Below, piece by piece: positions 25,591 through 33,309 of a stretch of DNA of 38,441 nucleotides. The notes under the pieces were generated by a model. It was not told where the DNA came from. It saw only the letters and a list, made by a program, of their open reading frames with translations, and searched no databases. The DNA is from Sulfurimonadaceae bacterium (lineage in GTDB: Bacteria; Campylobacterota; Campylobacteria; Campylobacterales; Sulfurimonadaceae): NCBI GenBank assembly GCA_028685945.1, contig JAQUCZ010000001.1:1-38441 (forward strand). The letters run 5' to 3'. The position numbers and the translations under genes were made by a program. Position 1 is the first letter of the stretch. Each line of letters starts with the position of its first letter.

Positions 25591-26484
25591 TTACTTCGTC
25601 TCCCATTTATAGCGGATCAGTTCGTTATTTGGATCTTCTCTCCACCCTTTGATCCCTTTTGCATAAACTTTCGTATTTGTAAATCCAAGATGTTTGTATA
25701 GCAAAAACCAGCTCCATGCGGCATCCAAAAGGTCCTCGCCGTAGATCGTAATAGTATCTTCTTCATTGAGTCCGAGACCCTCTTTGTAAAGGGTAAGAAG
25801 CGTCTCTTTATCCAATAAGGTACGGTCATTACGCAGATTATACGCAAGCGGGATATTTATGGCATGCGGGATATGACCCGTTTGGTCGCAATTTTTTGAA
25901 GGGGCAATACCGAAATAGATTTCGGGTGATCGTACGTCGAACAGAACCGTTGCATCTTCTTTGGCAAGGTCGTGCTCTATAAAAGCGTGTTTTTGCTCGT
26001 ATCGTGCGTCGCGTTCTGCGGGAGAAGGAGATTTTTCCGAGGAGATAAGCAGTTCGTTCTCAAAAGCCCATGCCAAATACCCGCCGTCTAAAATAGCGAC
26101 GTTTTCAAATCCGTAACTTATAAGTGCTAAAGCACCCAGTGATGCATTGCGAAAATCCTCTTGGGTATTTCTCGTATAAAGAACAATCGTAGAACTCGGC
26201 TTAAGAGCGAATGCGGCGAAAATTTCCTGAAGTTTCTCTTTCGGTGCCAGTGCGACATCTCCGTTTTCTCGTACGCTTAAGCGTTGTGGATCGAGATGAA
26301 GGGCGTTGGATATATGGGAGCGCTTGAAGTTTTCTTTTGAGGAGAGATCGAGTATAACAAGCTCGGGATCATCCAAAAGGTTGTAAAGATCTTTGGGCTG
26401 CACGAATCCCTCGATTGCACAAAGGGTGAGCGTGCTTAAAAAGAGTAGAAGTGTCGTTTTGAACAAATTAAAAATTCCCTGCAT
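25591..26484 (-). CDS. Exported tandem-rhodanese-domain protein lacking the catalytic Cys
   Basis: A 297-residue protein with an N-terminal hydrophobic signal (about 5-22) and two rhodanese folds (about 28-150 and 165-290; LVILDLSSKENFKRSHISNA and LFDVRSPEIYFG are the domain starts, with GHIPHAINIPL in the second). In active sulfurtransferases a Cys starts the CxxG loop. Here that loop reads IYGEDLLDAAWS in the second domain and LYTRNTQEDFRN in the first, with no Cys, so sulfur transfer by the usual route looks impossible. It probably binds rather than transfers. It overlaps the upstream chorismate mutase gene by 17 bp. Confidence 0.8.
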   Translation of the reverse strand: MQGIFNLFKTTLLLFLSTLTLCAIEGFVQPKDLYNLLDDPELVILDLSSKENFKRSHISNALHLDPQRLSVRENGDVALAPKEKLQEIFAAFALKPSSTIVLYTRNTQEDFRNASLGALALISYGFENVAILDGGYLAWAFENELLISSEKSPSPAERDARYEQKHAFIEHDLAKEDATVLFDVRSPEIYFGIAPSKNCDQTGHIPHAINIPLAYNLRNDRTLLDKETLLTLYKEGLGLNEEDTITIYGEDLLDAAWSWFLLYKHLGFTNTKVYAKGIKGWREDPNNELIRYKWETK

Positions 26485-26761
26485 TTCTAAATTCGGAAAT
26501 TTCCGTTTCGACCATCTCGTCGATCATGATTTTAAAAAGTTCCGAAATAAGGTTCGGAGAGACGTCAAGCCCGATCGCTTTTTTGCGCACTTTTTGCATT
26601 ATAAAATCGATTCTATCCTCCGCCTTAACCTCTTCGATACTGTTTTTAAACGATGCAGCCTGACGGACGAGATGACTTCTTTGGGAGATCAGCTCGACGA
26701 GTTTGTCATCGATGATGTCGATTTGGTCTCTTACTTCTTTGAGTGAGTTGCATTTTTTCAT
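26468..26761 (-). CDS. Small AroQ-type chorismate mutase
   Basis: A 97-residue all-helical protein. LKEVRDQIDIIDDKLVELIS carries the first-helix Arg, and VRQAASFKNS the second-helix Arg and Lys typical of the AroQ fold that turns chorismate into prephenate. I take ATG 26761, which follows AAGGAT by a normal distance; an upstream extension to 26860 has no similarity. It forms a two-gene unit with the rhodanese. An isochorismate-pyruvate lyase of the same fold cannot be excluded. Confidence 0.78.
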   Translation of the reverse strand: MKKCNSLKEVRDQIDIIDDKLVELISQRSHLVRQAASFKNSIEEVKAEDRIDFIMQKVRKKAIGLDVSPNLISELFKIMIDEMVETEISEFRNAGNF

Positions 26762-26806
26762 AGAAATCCTTTGTGTTGTATCGCATGTTTTCTGAGTTAA
26801 AACGTC

Positions 26807-26812
26807 ATTATA
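26807..26812 (-). promoter_or_regulatory. Candidate -10 box for the chorismate mutase-rhodanese unit
   Basis: TATAAT on the minus strand, about 46 bases upstream of the chorismate mutase ATG. No clear -35. It is the best promoter-like hexamer in the 265-bp gap 26762-27026, which otherwise holds only a CTTGGCATGT copy and AT-rich sequence. Confidence 0.45.
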
Positions 26813-26852
26813 GTAGGTTGCATATTGGTTTTTGTTTAAGCAGATAGGATCA

Positions 26853-26862
26853 CTTGGCATGT
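26853..26862 (+). repeat. Intergenic copy of the CTTGGCATGT motif
   Basis: A perfect copy of the 10-mer in the gap between the MCE-operon lipoprotein gene and the chorismate mutase gene, upstream of its candidate -10. See the finding on the genome-scale motif. Confidence 0.75.
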
Positions 26863-27026
26863 CGTATTTTTAATTTAAAATTACGAGAAGAATATAGAAA
26901 TCTAAGTTAACACAAATGTAACGCAAAATAAATATAATTTTATTACGATTCTCCTTGTATAGTTTTATATTGACTCAATAAAATTATGCTTACACTTCGT
27001 CTTCTCTTGAAAAAGGGAAGGCGCTC

Positions 27027-27677
27027 CTATCTTCTCTTTAAAATCTCTATTTTTTTACGTATCGCTTCTTTTTCGCTCGTAGATTCGTTCAACTCCTCTA
27101 GTACGCCCAACCAATACAACACCGATTTTTTATACCCGTAAAACGATGCGCTCTCTAAAATATTTTCCGCTTGCGCGATACTCAGATGCTCTTTTAGAAG
27201 TGCCGCGCCGATCAGTTTGCTGCTGATGGGAGCATCTTCCAAAGATGCAAATGCCAAAGCGTATTCTTTTTTTTGCATATGCTCGGCGAAGCTGTTGTAA
27301 GGTCGGGGTAAGAGGGAAGGTTCAATCGCCTCCGTATTGTTTTGTAAAAGAGTATAGTAGTTTTTAAGGGAGGGATCGCTTGTAAACTCCGCGATCTCTT
27401 GGTACTCACTACACTTATCGGGACGACCGACCGAGATACGTAGAGCACACATGCCAAGGTATATGCGAGCCAAACTCTCAAAATCTCCGCCCGCCTTGGC
27501 ATGTGCGATTGCACGTTTGAGATCGCCTGTGGCAACGGCATCGTGCCCCGCTAAAAAGTTCTTCGTATAGGACTCGAACGCATTGGCGCTTTGGATTTGC
27601 CACTGATTGGGGGGAAGTTGCATAGAACACCCGCTCCCAAGAAGAAGAATAAAGGCTAGAAGAGAGAAAAGTTTCAT
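27027..27677 (-). CDS. Outer-membrane-type lipoprotein of the MCE/Mla operon
   Basis: A 216-residue lipoprotein: signal MKLFSLLAFILLLGSGC with lipobox LGSGC and lipidated Cys17. The mature part is helical with TPR-like periodicity. Its ATG overlaps the mlaD stop by four bases (27674-27677). In Campylobacter the iam/mla operon also ends with a lipoprotein gene, so it is probably the envelope partner of this lipid transporter. It does not resemble MlaC. Two TTGGCATGT copies lie in the gene (27449-27457, 27496-27504). Confidence 0.75.
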   Translation of the reverse strand: MKLFSLLAFILLLGSGCSMQLPPNQWQIQSANAFESYTKNFLAGHDAVATGDLKRAIAHAKAGGDFESLARIYLGMCALRISVGRPDKCSEYQEIAEFTSDPSLKNYYTLLQNNTEAIEPSLLPRPYNSFAEHMQKKEYALAFASLEDAPISSKLIGAALLKEHLSIAQAENILESASFYGYKKSVLYWLGVLEELNESTSEKEAIRKKIEILKRR

Positions 27678-28609
27678 GGCAGCGGCACCTCGGTTTTGGT
27701 TTCGTCTTGCGTGAGCGCATCTATTTTATCCATGAGTTGGTTTGACTTGGTGAGTCCAGCGCTGATTTGTTCTTTGATCTCAAGCAGTTGCGTATCGTAA
27801 CTTCCGACGCTTTTAACGGTTCCGTCGAGTGCTTCAAGTTTTTGCTTGACGTCTTTCATGATGGCGTTGAGTTCTTGGATCGCTTGGGAGGAGGGGGTGA
27901 GAATATCTTGTTTGAGATTAGAGGTGACCCCTTGGACGTCTTTGCTGATTTTATGGGTCTCTTCCATAATCGCAGCGGTCGTATTGAGCGCATCTATCAA
28001 ACTTTGCGTAGCATGTGCATCGCCGGTGACGGTCGTTAAAAGCGCATCGCCGTTGGAGAGTTTGTCGGTAAAGAGTTTGATGTTTTTGATGGTCGCAAAA
28101 AGATCGGAATCCTCCGAAGAGAGCTTGGACGTTATAGCATCGACGGAGGTGATTATGTTAATAAGGCGATCGATTGCAGGTTCGAGTTTGGAAATCATGC
28201 CGTTGATATCGTCGCTGATGATGATCTCTACAAGCGCACCCTCTTCAAGCGGCGGGTTTTCGATACTCGAATAAATCTCTATATGAGGAGAGCCGATAAG
28301 CGGTTTTTGCAAGAGGAGCACACAATGCTCACTGATCCATTTTCGGTTTTTTTCGGCGACGGAAAAGGTGATTTTGACGCTTCCGTCGTCGTTGAGTGCA
28401 ATCTCGTCGATCGTTCCGATATCAAAGCCCGAAAACTTCAAGGGCATCCCGACGCTAAAGGCGTTGGCACTTTGGGTCGTAAAGTAGAAGCTGTAGCGTT
28501 TATCGAACGTCCCTTTCTCTTGTAGAATTAAAAACGAGGAAAAAGCGATGGTGACAAAAAAGGTCAGAACGAAAAGACCCACCGCAATTTTCATTTTATT
28601 ATATTGCAT
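27674..28609 (-). CDS. mlaD: MCE-domain protein, MlaD-like
   Basis: A 311-residue protein anchored by one N-terminal membrane segment (about 8-28) with an MCE domain in the periplasm (about 37-115; MPLKFSGFDIGTIDEIAL and KPLIGSPHIEIYS), then a long helical, coiled-coil-like tail rich in Asp and Thr. MCE proteins form hexameric rings that carry phospholipids between membranes. The start follows AAAGGCG and lies 19 bp inside the upstream gene. The long helical tail is closer to PqiB/Mce types than to short E. coli MlaD. Confidence 0.88.
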   Translation of the reverse strand: MQYNKMKIAVGLFVLTFFVTIAFSSFLILQEKGTFDKRYSFYFTTQSANAFSVGMPLKFSGFDIGTIDEIALNDDGSVKITFSVAEKNRKWISEHCVLLLQKPLIGSPHIEIYSSIENPPLEEGALVEIIISDDINGMISKLEPAIDRLINIITSVDAITSKLSSEDSDLFATIKNIKLFTDKLSNGDALLTTVTGDAHATQSLIDALNTTAAIMEETHKISKDVQGVTSNLKQDILTPSSQAIQELNAIMKDVKQKLEALDGTVKSVGSYDTQLLEIKEQISAGLTKSNQLMDKIDALTQDETKTEVPLP

Positions 28610-28965
28610 AGATCGCCTTTGTAGTGGGATTGGTTTGTAAGGTTGTCGAGTATTATAATATTTTTTTGCTCTTTGTTTAAGAGAACAAGTTTTTCAAGAA
28701 CCGGTTCGATGCGGGCTAGTTTTTTGATGAGGAAAAAAGGGGTTACGATAAAAATCACCTCCTCTTTTGCCATCATCGCGCGAATAACCATGACGTAAAA
28801 AACCTCCAAAGAGGTGCATTGGTTAAGACGGTTCAGCCCTATGTGTTCTAGGTCGATCAGCCGCAAAGATTCTATGGCATGTGCCTGTGCCTCTTGGGTG
28901 GGAAGCAGTTCGTGCACCTCTTTGATGAGCGCAATATTCTCAAGCATATTGAGGTTTGAGATCAA
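28591..28965 (-). CDS. Degenerate ABC-ATPase fragment at the MlaF position
   Basis: A 124-residue protein starting at TTG with GGAGA seven bases upstream. It aligns with the region after the P-loop of MlaF-type ATPases: LNMLENIAL matches the conserved L-T/N-VLENV-AL segment, LRLIDLEHIGLNRL the helical region, and EVIFIVTPFF the Walker B strand. The P-loop half is absent, the LSGGQ signature is replaced by QCTSLEVF, and the Walker B Asp-Glu is Thr-Pro after FIV. The frame stays open upstream into mlaE but has no P-loop. It lies between mlaE and mlaD, where Campylobacter has the active ATPase gene. It may be a retained non-catalytic subunit or a decaying gene. Confidence 0.6.
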   Translation of the reverse strand: MISNLNMLENIALIKEVHELLPTQEAQAHAIESLRLIDLEHIGLNRLNQCTSLEVFYVMVIRAMMAKEEVIFIVTPFFLIKKLARIEPVLEKLVLLNKEQKNIIILDNLTNQSHYKGDLCNIIK

Positions 28966-29045
28966 AGGGGTGTCTCCGGAGATAAGGGAATAATCTTGCT
29001 CGTTTGCAAGAAAATCGTCTATCTCTTTGTAAGAAGCGAAAAGTT

Positions 29046-29834
29046 TTACAGTGATTGCAGCACTAATGAGAGCACCTCGATAAAAAAGATTGCGATAAAG
29101 AGTTTCACCATGCCGTTTAAAACGGAGATGGGGATCGCGGTATAGGCATTGGCGGTTTTAAGCCCGCTGTAGATCGGTATAAGCATCGTTACAAACCCAA
29201 AAGCGACGCTTTTGAGCAAGAGTATGAGCAGATTATCGACCCCTACCGCATTGGCTAAGAGGGTTTGGTAGGTATGCAGATCCATCCCCATGTAGAAAAG
29301 GGTGAAGATATAGCCGCTGCCGAGCATAATGATGGCAAATAGGATCGAGAGGGAGGTAACGCTTACGATACCGCTTAGGATTCTGGGGAGGAAAAGGTAA
29401 TCGATAAGGTCTATTTTGTACTCTTTGAGCGTGTTAAGCTCTTTGTTGACGTTCATGACCGCAATCTCCGTATTCACCGCCGTTCCCGAGCGCAGCGAGA
29501 TAAGCAGGGCGGTAAAGAAGGGGGAGAATTCGTTGAGTGCAAAAGTAACGATGATCGATCCTATTTGCGATTGAAGATTATACTGCGTTGCAAGAGCGAT
29601 AACGACCCCGATGATAACCGAACCGAAAAGAAAAGCCATCATGATAAAGAGAGGGATAATCCCCACGGCGGTGAAATATATCTGTTTGATAAGAACCATC
29701 CGCATAGCGGGGTTATAGCTTTTGGGCTGTACCATATGGATAAGGCAAAGGGCGGTAAATTGCATCGCTTCGTAGATAGAAAGAAAAAAATCGGTTGTTT
29801 TCTGTCCGATATGCTCAAAAAATTTTAAAATCAT
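29046..29834 (-). CDS. mlaE: MlaE-family permease of an MCE lipid transporter
   Basis: A 262-residue inner-membrane permease with about five to six membrane segments and the MlaE-family features: a start with an amphipathic helix, IKQIYFTAVGIIPLF, then LRSGTAVNTEIAVMNVNKEL (the conserved E-x-G-like coupling region) and FLPRILSG. It should form a dimer below the MCE ring and pass phospholipids. It is first in the operon mlaE-ATPase remnant-mlaD-lipoprotein. The ATPase that should drive it is not intact here. Confidence 0.9.
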   Translation of the reverse strand: MILKFFEHIGQKTTDFFLSIYEAMQFTALCLIHMVQPKSYNPAMRMVLIKQIYFTAVGIIPLFIMMAFLFGSVIIGVVIALATQYNLQSQIGSIIVTFALNEFSPFFTALLISLRSGTAVNTEIAVMNVNKELNTLKEYKIDLIDYLFLPRILSGIVSVTSLSILFAIIMLGSGYIFTLFYMGMDLHTYQTLLANAVGVDNLLILLLKSVAFGFVTMLIPIYSGLKTANAYTAIPISVLNGMVKLFIAIFFIEVLSLVLQSL

Positions 29835-29863
29835 CTAAAAACCGTTTGCAGAGAAAAAATAGC

Positions 29864-29872
29864 ACATGCCAA
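29864..29872 (-). repeat. Intergenic copy of TTGGCATGT
   Basis: A perfect 9-mer on the minus strand, 30 bases upstream of mlaE, in the 192-bp gap before it. Confidence 0.75.
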
Positions 29873-29987
29873 AGAGAAAAAAACGAAACGGCGTAAAAAG
29901 AGAGGAGAAAGCCTTTTTGTCGGAGTAAGGGTAAAAAGGGAGGCACAAGCAAGCATCTTTTTTCCTTCATTTTGTTGTAAGGCAACC

Positions 29988-29993
29988 ATTATA
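29988..29993 (-). promoter_or_regulatory. Candidate -10 box for the mlaE operon
   Basis: TATAAT on the minus strand within a palindromic CATTATAATG (29987-29996). It would give a leader of roughly 145 nt before mlaE. Because the hexamer reads on both strands, its direction is uncertain. Confidence 0.35.
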
Positions 29994-30026
29994 ATGAAGA
30001 AAAAATCAAATCTTGCTTACTATGTT

Positions 30027-30266
30027 CTAGTCTTCGTAAAATCTGTTTTTGTGAGGAAATTTTTGGATATATCCGTCGTCTTCGTCATCATCGTCAAAAT
30101 CGTCCAAAGTATCGTCAAGGATTTTGCCGTATCCCATGTCGACGAGTTGCTCGTCGATCTCTTCCTTGTTGATCCCGTGTACTTTGCAATGCTCGATGAT
30201 GGCATCTATATCTTTATTCATTACGCAACCCAATTCGAGTGCAAATCGAAGGTCTTGTAGCGTCAT
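30027..30266 (-). CDS. Small acidic protein of unknown function
   Basis: A 79-residue protein I do not recognise. Residues 1-48 look like a compact helical domain (LELGCVMNKDIDAIIEHCK, then GINKEEIDEQLVDMGYG, UBA-like in feel). The following segment is very acidic (TLDDFDDDDEDDG), with a short basic-aromatic end. AGGGG six bases before the ATG makes it a likely real gene; the opposite-strand frame has no such site. It stands alone with its own 264-bp upstream region, which holds a TCCAC-TAG-GTGGA hairpin at 30289-30301 in the probable leader. Confidence 0.65.
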   Translation of the reverse strand: MTLQDLRFALELGCVMNKDIDAIIEHCKVHGINKEEIDEQLVDMGYGKILDDTLDDFDDDDEDDGYIQKFPHKNRFYED

Positions 30267-30530
30267 TGTTACCCCTGTAAGTCAATGTTCCACTAGGTGG
30301 ATAGTAATTATGAAAAATCATAATAGCGCTTTTGGCACAAATGCAACGAAAAATGAAATAACCCTACGGATAGAAATATAGATGGTTGCTTTTCGCCAAA
30401 CTCTTTCGGAGCAAAAGAGATTTTACAAAGATTTTTGCGCCGTTTTTTCTATCGTAATGCGGAATTATACTCTCAAAATAAATTTTTTTCGCTAAAAAAT
30501 ATCTTAAAAATAACCCCGAAAAACAGGTGT
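30267..30530. other. 264-bp intergenic region with two small inverted repeats
   Basis: No gene is seen. It holds TCCAC-TAG-GTGGA (30289-30301) and ATTATG-AAAAAT-CATAAT (30307-30324) close to the small acidic gene, probably its promoter and leader region on the minus strand. The rest, 30330-30530, is AT-rich without a clear signal. Confidence 0.5.
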
Positions 30531-30737
30531 TTAAAGAGGGTTGATCTGCTTTTTAAGCGCTTTTGGAAGATGGGCAAAAGGGAGGGTACGCACTCCCGTT
30601 TTTTTGCCGTTTTCATAGGTTGCGACCTCTACGGTCATTGCGGAGGGGAAATAGTAGAGCAAAACGTAAGTGACCCCGTCTTCGCAAAAGCTGAGGTTTT
30701 CTGCCGTGAGGGGGATCGATTTTTTCTTTTTTGCCAC
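30531..30737 (-). CDS. Small conserved-looking protein of unknown function
   Basis: A 68-residue protein that I do not recognise. The N-terminus is basic (MAKKKKSIPL), the middle shows beta-strand alternation (GVTYVLLYYFPSAMTVEVATYE), and the end is HLPKALKKQINPL. It begins three bases after the CvfB-like gene stop, so the two are almost surely cotranscribed. It has one Cys and no membrane segment or signal peptide. Confidence 0.6.
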   Translation of the reverse strand: MAKKKKSIPLTAENLSFCEDGVTYVLLYYFPSAMTVEVATYENGKKTGVRTLPFAHLPKALKKQINPL

Positions 30738-30740
30738 CGC

Positions 30741-31589
30741 TTAGCCTTTGAGGTAGATTCCCGTTTCTTTAACCTCGATTTGCCCCTTTTCTTGGAGAGT
30801 CGTGAGGGTGCGTTTAAAATCTTTTTTGCTCATGCCAAACACCTCTTGGATCAACTCGGGTGCGCTTTTGTAGTTGTAGGGGAGAATCCCTTTGTTGGCA
30901 TGTAAAAGTTCTAGAACTTTTTGGGCGGCGGATTTTGTTTTGGCGCCCCCGATTTTTCTTAGGCTCAGATCGATCCCTCCGTCTTTGCGGATGTTTTTGA
31001 CGTAGGCGGTTTTTTGATCCCCTATGGAGAGTTTTTCAAATATTTCGTTGTGAAACATCAGCCCCTCGTAGCGATCCTCGACGATACATTTAAACCCCAG
31101 CGGCGTTTTGTCGATGATGAGCGCCTTGACCTCTTGGTGGGGTTTGAGTCCTTTTGGTTTTTTGTCGAGGTATTTGGAAAACTTCTCCGTTCCCGCGAGG
31201 CGGTGGGTCATCTCGTCGTACACGACGCGTAAAAATTTCCTCTCCCCGATTTGAAACGGTGCTTTTTGAAACATTCTAGGGACAAACAAATCTTTTGGAA
31301 GCCCCCAGTTCACAAACGCGCCGAATTTCGTGGTATCGACCACCTCGAAAAAGCCGAATTGATCGAGCATCGCCGTGGGCATAAGGGTGGTAGCGACAAG
31401 CCTGTCTTCGGAGTCGGTGTACAAAAACACCTCTACTAAATCGCCTACCTTCATGGCAGGGGTTACGTAGGCTTTGGGAAGGAGCACGTCTTTGTCGTCT
31501 TGTGCTTTTAAAAAAACGCCGTGAGGGGTATCGCGGTCGATAAGAAGGGTGTTGCGCTCGCCTAAAACGAGGTGGGCATTTTGTTGCAT
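30741..31589 (-). CDS. CvfB/YitL-like S1-domain RNA-binding protein
   Basis: A 282-residue protein with successive S1-like OB folds (about 5-65, 68-140, 145-215; FGFFEVVDTTKFGAFVNWGL and VKNIRKDGGIDLSLRKIG are typical) and a C-terminal winged helix (about 225-280). This is the CvfB layout described in Gram-positive bacteria and widespread in others; these proteins bind RNA and affect expression of many genes. AAGGA precedes the ATG. It is divergent from pyk across 133 bp. TTGGCATGT occurs at 30895-30903. Confidence 0.85.
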   Translation of the reverse strand: MQQNAHLVLGERNTLLIDRDTPHGVFLKAQDDKDVLLPKAYVTPAMKVGDLVEVFLYTDSEDRLVATTLMPTAMLDQFGFFEVVDTTKFGAFVNWGLPKDLFVPRMFQKAPFQIGERKFLRVVYDEMTHRLAGTEKFSKYLDKKPKGLKPHQEVKALIIDKTPLGFKCIVEDRYEGLMFHNEIFEKLSIGDQKTAYVKNIRKDGGIDLSLRKIGGAKTKSAAQKVLELLHANKGILPYNYKSAPELIQEVFGMSKKDFKRTLTTLQEKGQIEVKETGIYLKG

Positions 31590-31644
31590 GGGTATCCTTG
31601 GTAATTCCGTCTATGAAAATAAAATACGACATTATATCCACTAT

Positions 31645-31654
31645 CTTGGCATGT
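31645..31654 (+). repeat. Intergenic copy of CTTGGCATGT
   Basis: Perfect 10-mer in the divergent gap between the CvfB-like gene and pyk, about 37 bp upstream of the pyk -10. Confidence 0.75.
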
Positions 31655-31688
31655 TGAAAATGGCAGCACGAAGAGGTAACGAAACTTT

Positions 31689-31696
31689 GATACAAT
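31689..31696 (+). promoter_or_regulatory. Candidate -10 of pyk
   Basis: GATACAAT, the same octamer as at the S10 promoter, lies 26 bases upstream of the pyk ATG. No -35 at normal spacing is seen; TTGAAA at 31654-31659 is too far away. Confidence 0.5.
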
Positions 31697-31722
31697 GGTG
31701 AAAATTTTTACGGGGATAAAGC

Positions 31723-33198
31723 ATGAAAAAAAGAACGAAAATCGTTGCAACGGTGGGGCCTGCAAGCGAGAGCACCGAGATTTTGGTAGAGCTTATCGAA
31801 GCGGGGGTAAATGTTTTTCGTCTTAATTTCTCTCACGGAACCTACGCATACCACGAAACGGTTTTGCAAAATATCCGCGAAGCTATGCAAAAAACGGGAA
31901 AAATCGTAGGGGTGCTGCAAGATATAAGCGGTCCGAAAATCCGCATCGGCGAGCTAGAACACAGTTTCGAGCTTGAAAAAGGGGACGTAATCGAGTTTAC
32001 CAAAGAGCAGATCGTGGGGTACAAGGCGGTGGAGGGGCACTACAGGGTGCATCTCAATCAAAGTGCCATTCTCGATAAACTCCGCGTGGGGGAGTATATC
32101 TACCTTTACGACGGGATTATCCGTGCGAAAGTGACCCAAAAAAGCGAAAACTCCGACGAGGTGTTTGCACAGGTGGAAAACAGCGGTATCCTTAGCTCCA
32201 AAAAAGGGGTGAATTTCCCCAATACCCGACTCGATTTCGACGTACTTACCGACAAAGATAAAGCCGACATCGAGTGGGGCGTAGTAAACGGGGTCGATTT
32301 TATGGCGATTTCGTTTGTGCAAAATGCCAAAGATATGCTCCATGCCAGAGCTTTGGTGGAGAAGTTCGGCGGCAGACAGATGCTTATTGCCAAGATCGAG
32401 AAATTTGAAGCGATCGAAGAGATCGATGCGATTTTAGAAGCAAGCGACGGTATTATGGTTGCACGGGGAGATTTGGGGATCGAGGTGCCTTACTACGAGG
32501 TGCCAAATATCCAAAAGATGCTTATAGCCAAAGCAAACGCCGCATCCAAACCCGTCATCACTGCGACGCAGATGCTCCTTTCTATGACGGGTGCGACCCG
32601 TGCCACGCGTGCCGAGATCAGCGACATCGCCAATGCGGTGCTTGACGGTACCGACGCCGTGATGCTTTCAGAAGAGAGTGCCGTGGGGAAATACCCCGTT
32701 TTGGCGGTAGAGACGATGTTTGAGACGATTCGCGAAACCGAAAAACAGTACGACAACTACAAATTCGGCATCTACCCGTACTCCGACGCCGCCAATGCTA
32801 TCGATGAATCTGCCGTGCGCCTTGCAAAAGTGCTCGACGTCGAAGCGATTCTCACCCTCACCAGTTCGGGCAATTCCGCAAAAAAAATAGCAAAATACCG
32901 CCCCGCACGCCCCATTTTGGCAATCACCCACGACGAAACGGTACGGCGTCAGCTCACCCTCTCATGGGGTGTCGTGCCGATCTTTTCGGTGCAAAAAAGC
33001 TCTTTGCCCCGTATTTTGCAAAACGTGATGCAAAAAGGGCTCGATGAGGGAATCCTTGACATAAACAAAGGGTACATCCTCACCGCAGGCGATCCTACGG
33101 GGATCAGCGGCTCTACCAATATGATCCGCTATCTAAGACGCTACGAGATGGAGATGTTTTTGAACCAAAAATGCGATTACGAAGGGGCGCCGCTGTAA
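31723..33198 (+). CDS. pyk: Pyruvate kinase
   Basis: A 491-residue pyruvate kinase, which turns phosphoenolpyruvate and ADP into pyruvate and ATP. KIVATVGPASES and NVFRLNFSHG open the TIM barrel, LQDISGPKIRIGE precedes the B domain, and IAKIEKFEAIEEID followed by DGIMVARGDLGIEVP carries the catalytic Lys and metal-binding Glu/Asp. ATQMLLSMTGATRATRAEISDIANA-type sequence is the product end of the barrel. The C-terminal allosteric domain is complete. GGGG lies 7-11 bases upstream of the ATG; a small hairpin (33211-33226) and a T-run lie after it. Confidence 0.96.
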   Translation: MKKRTKIVATVGPASESTEILVELIEAGVNVFRLNFSHGTYAYHETVLQNIREAMQKTGKIVGVLQDISGPKIRIGELEHSFELEKGDVIEFTKEQIVGYKAVEGHYRVHLNQSAILDKLRVGEYIYLYDGIIRAKVTQKSENSDEVFAQVENSGILSSKKGVNFPNTRLDFDVLTDKDKADIEWGVVNGVDFMAISFVQNAKDMLHARALVEKFGGRQMLIAKIEKFEAIEEIDAILEASDGIMVARGDLGIEVPYYEVPNIQKMLIAKANAASKPVITATQMLLSMTGATRATRAEISDIANAVLDGTDAVMLSEESAVGKYPVLAVETMFETIRETEKQYDNYKFGIYPYSDAANAIDESAVRLAKVLDVEAILTLTSSGNSAKKIAKYRPARPILAITHDETVRRQLTLSWGVVPIFSVQKSSLPRILQNVMQKGLDEGILDINKGYILTAGDPTGISGSTNMIRYLRRYEMEMFLNQKCDYEGAPL

Positions 33199-33200
33199 TT

Positions 33201-33226
33201 CTTGGCATGTAGCATATGAAAATGCT
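33201..33226 (+). repeat. CTTGGCATGT copy and small hairpin right after pyk
   Basis: A perfect 10-mer at 33201-33210 starts three bases after the pyk stop. AGCAT-ATGAAA-ATGCT (33211-33226) follows at once, with a TTTTT nearby. The hairpin might end pyk transcription, but its stem is only 5 bp. Confidence 0.5.
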
Positions 33227-33309
33227 TAAACTTTTTACTTTACAAAACTGCTAAGGGGAGAAAAAGCACAAAGCGATACCATAGCGAAAAAATTAAAAGG
33301 AAAGAACAT

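Noticed and set aside
26762..26860. N-terminal extension of the chorismate mutase to 26860
   Set aside because: The added residues have no similarity to AroQ proteins, cross the candidate -10 box, and the internal ATG has a good ribosome-binding site.
28966..29110. A hidden P-loop half of the MlaF ATPase upstream of the TTG start
   Set aside because: I translated the frame upstream into mlaE: it stays open but shows no GxxGxGKS/T motif, and the space is needed for mlaE itself.
29994..30260. Plus-strand open frame opposite the small acidic protein gene
   Set aside because: The minus-strand frame has the better ribosome-binding site and a plausible domain; the plus frame is a Val-rich shadow.
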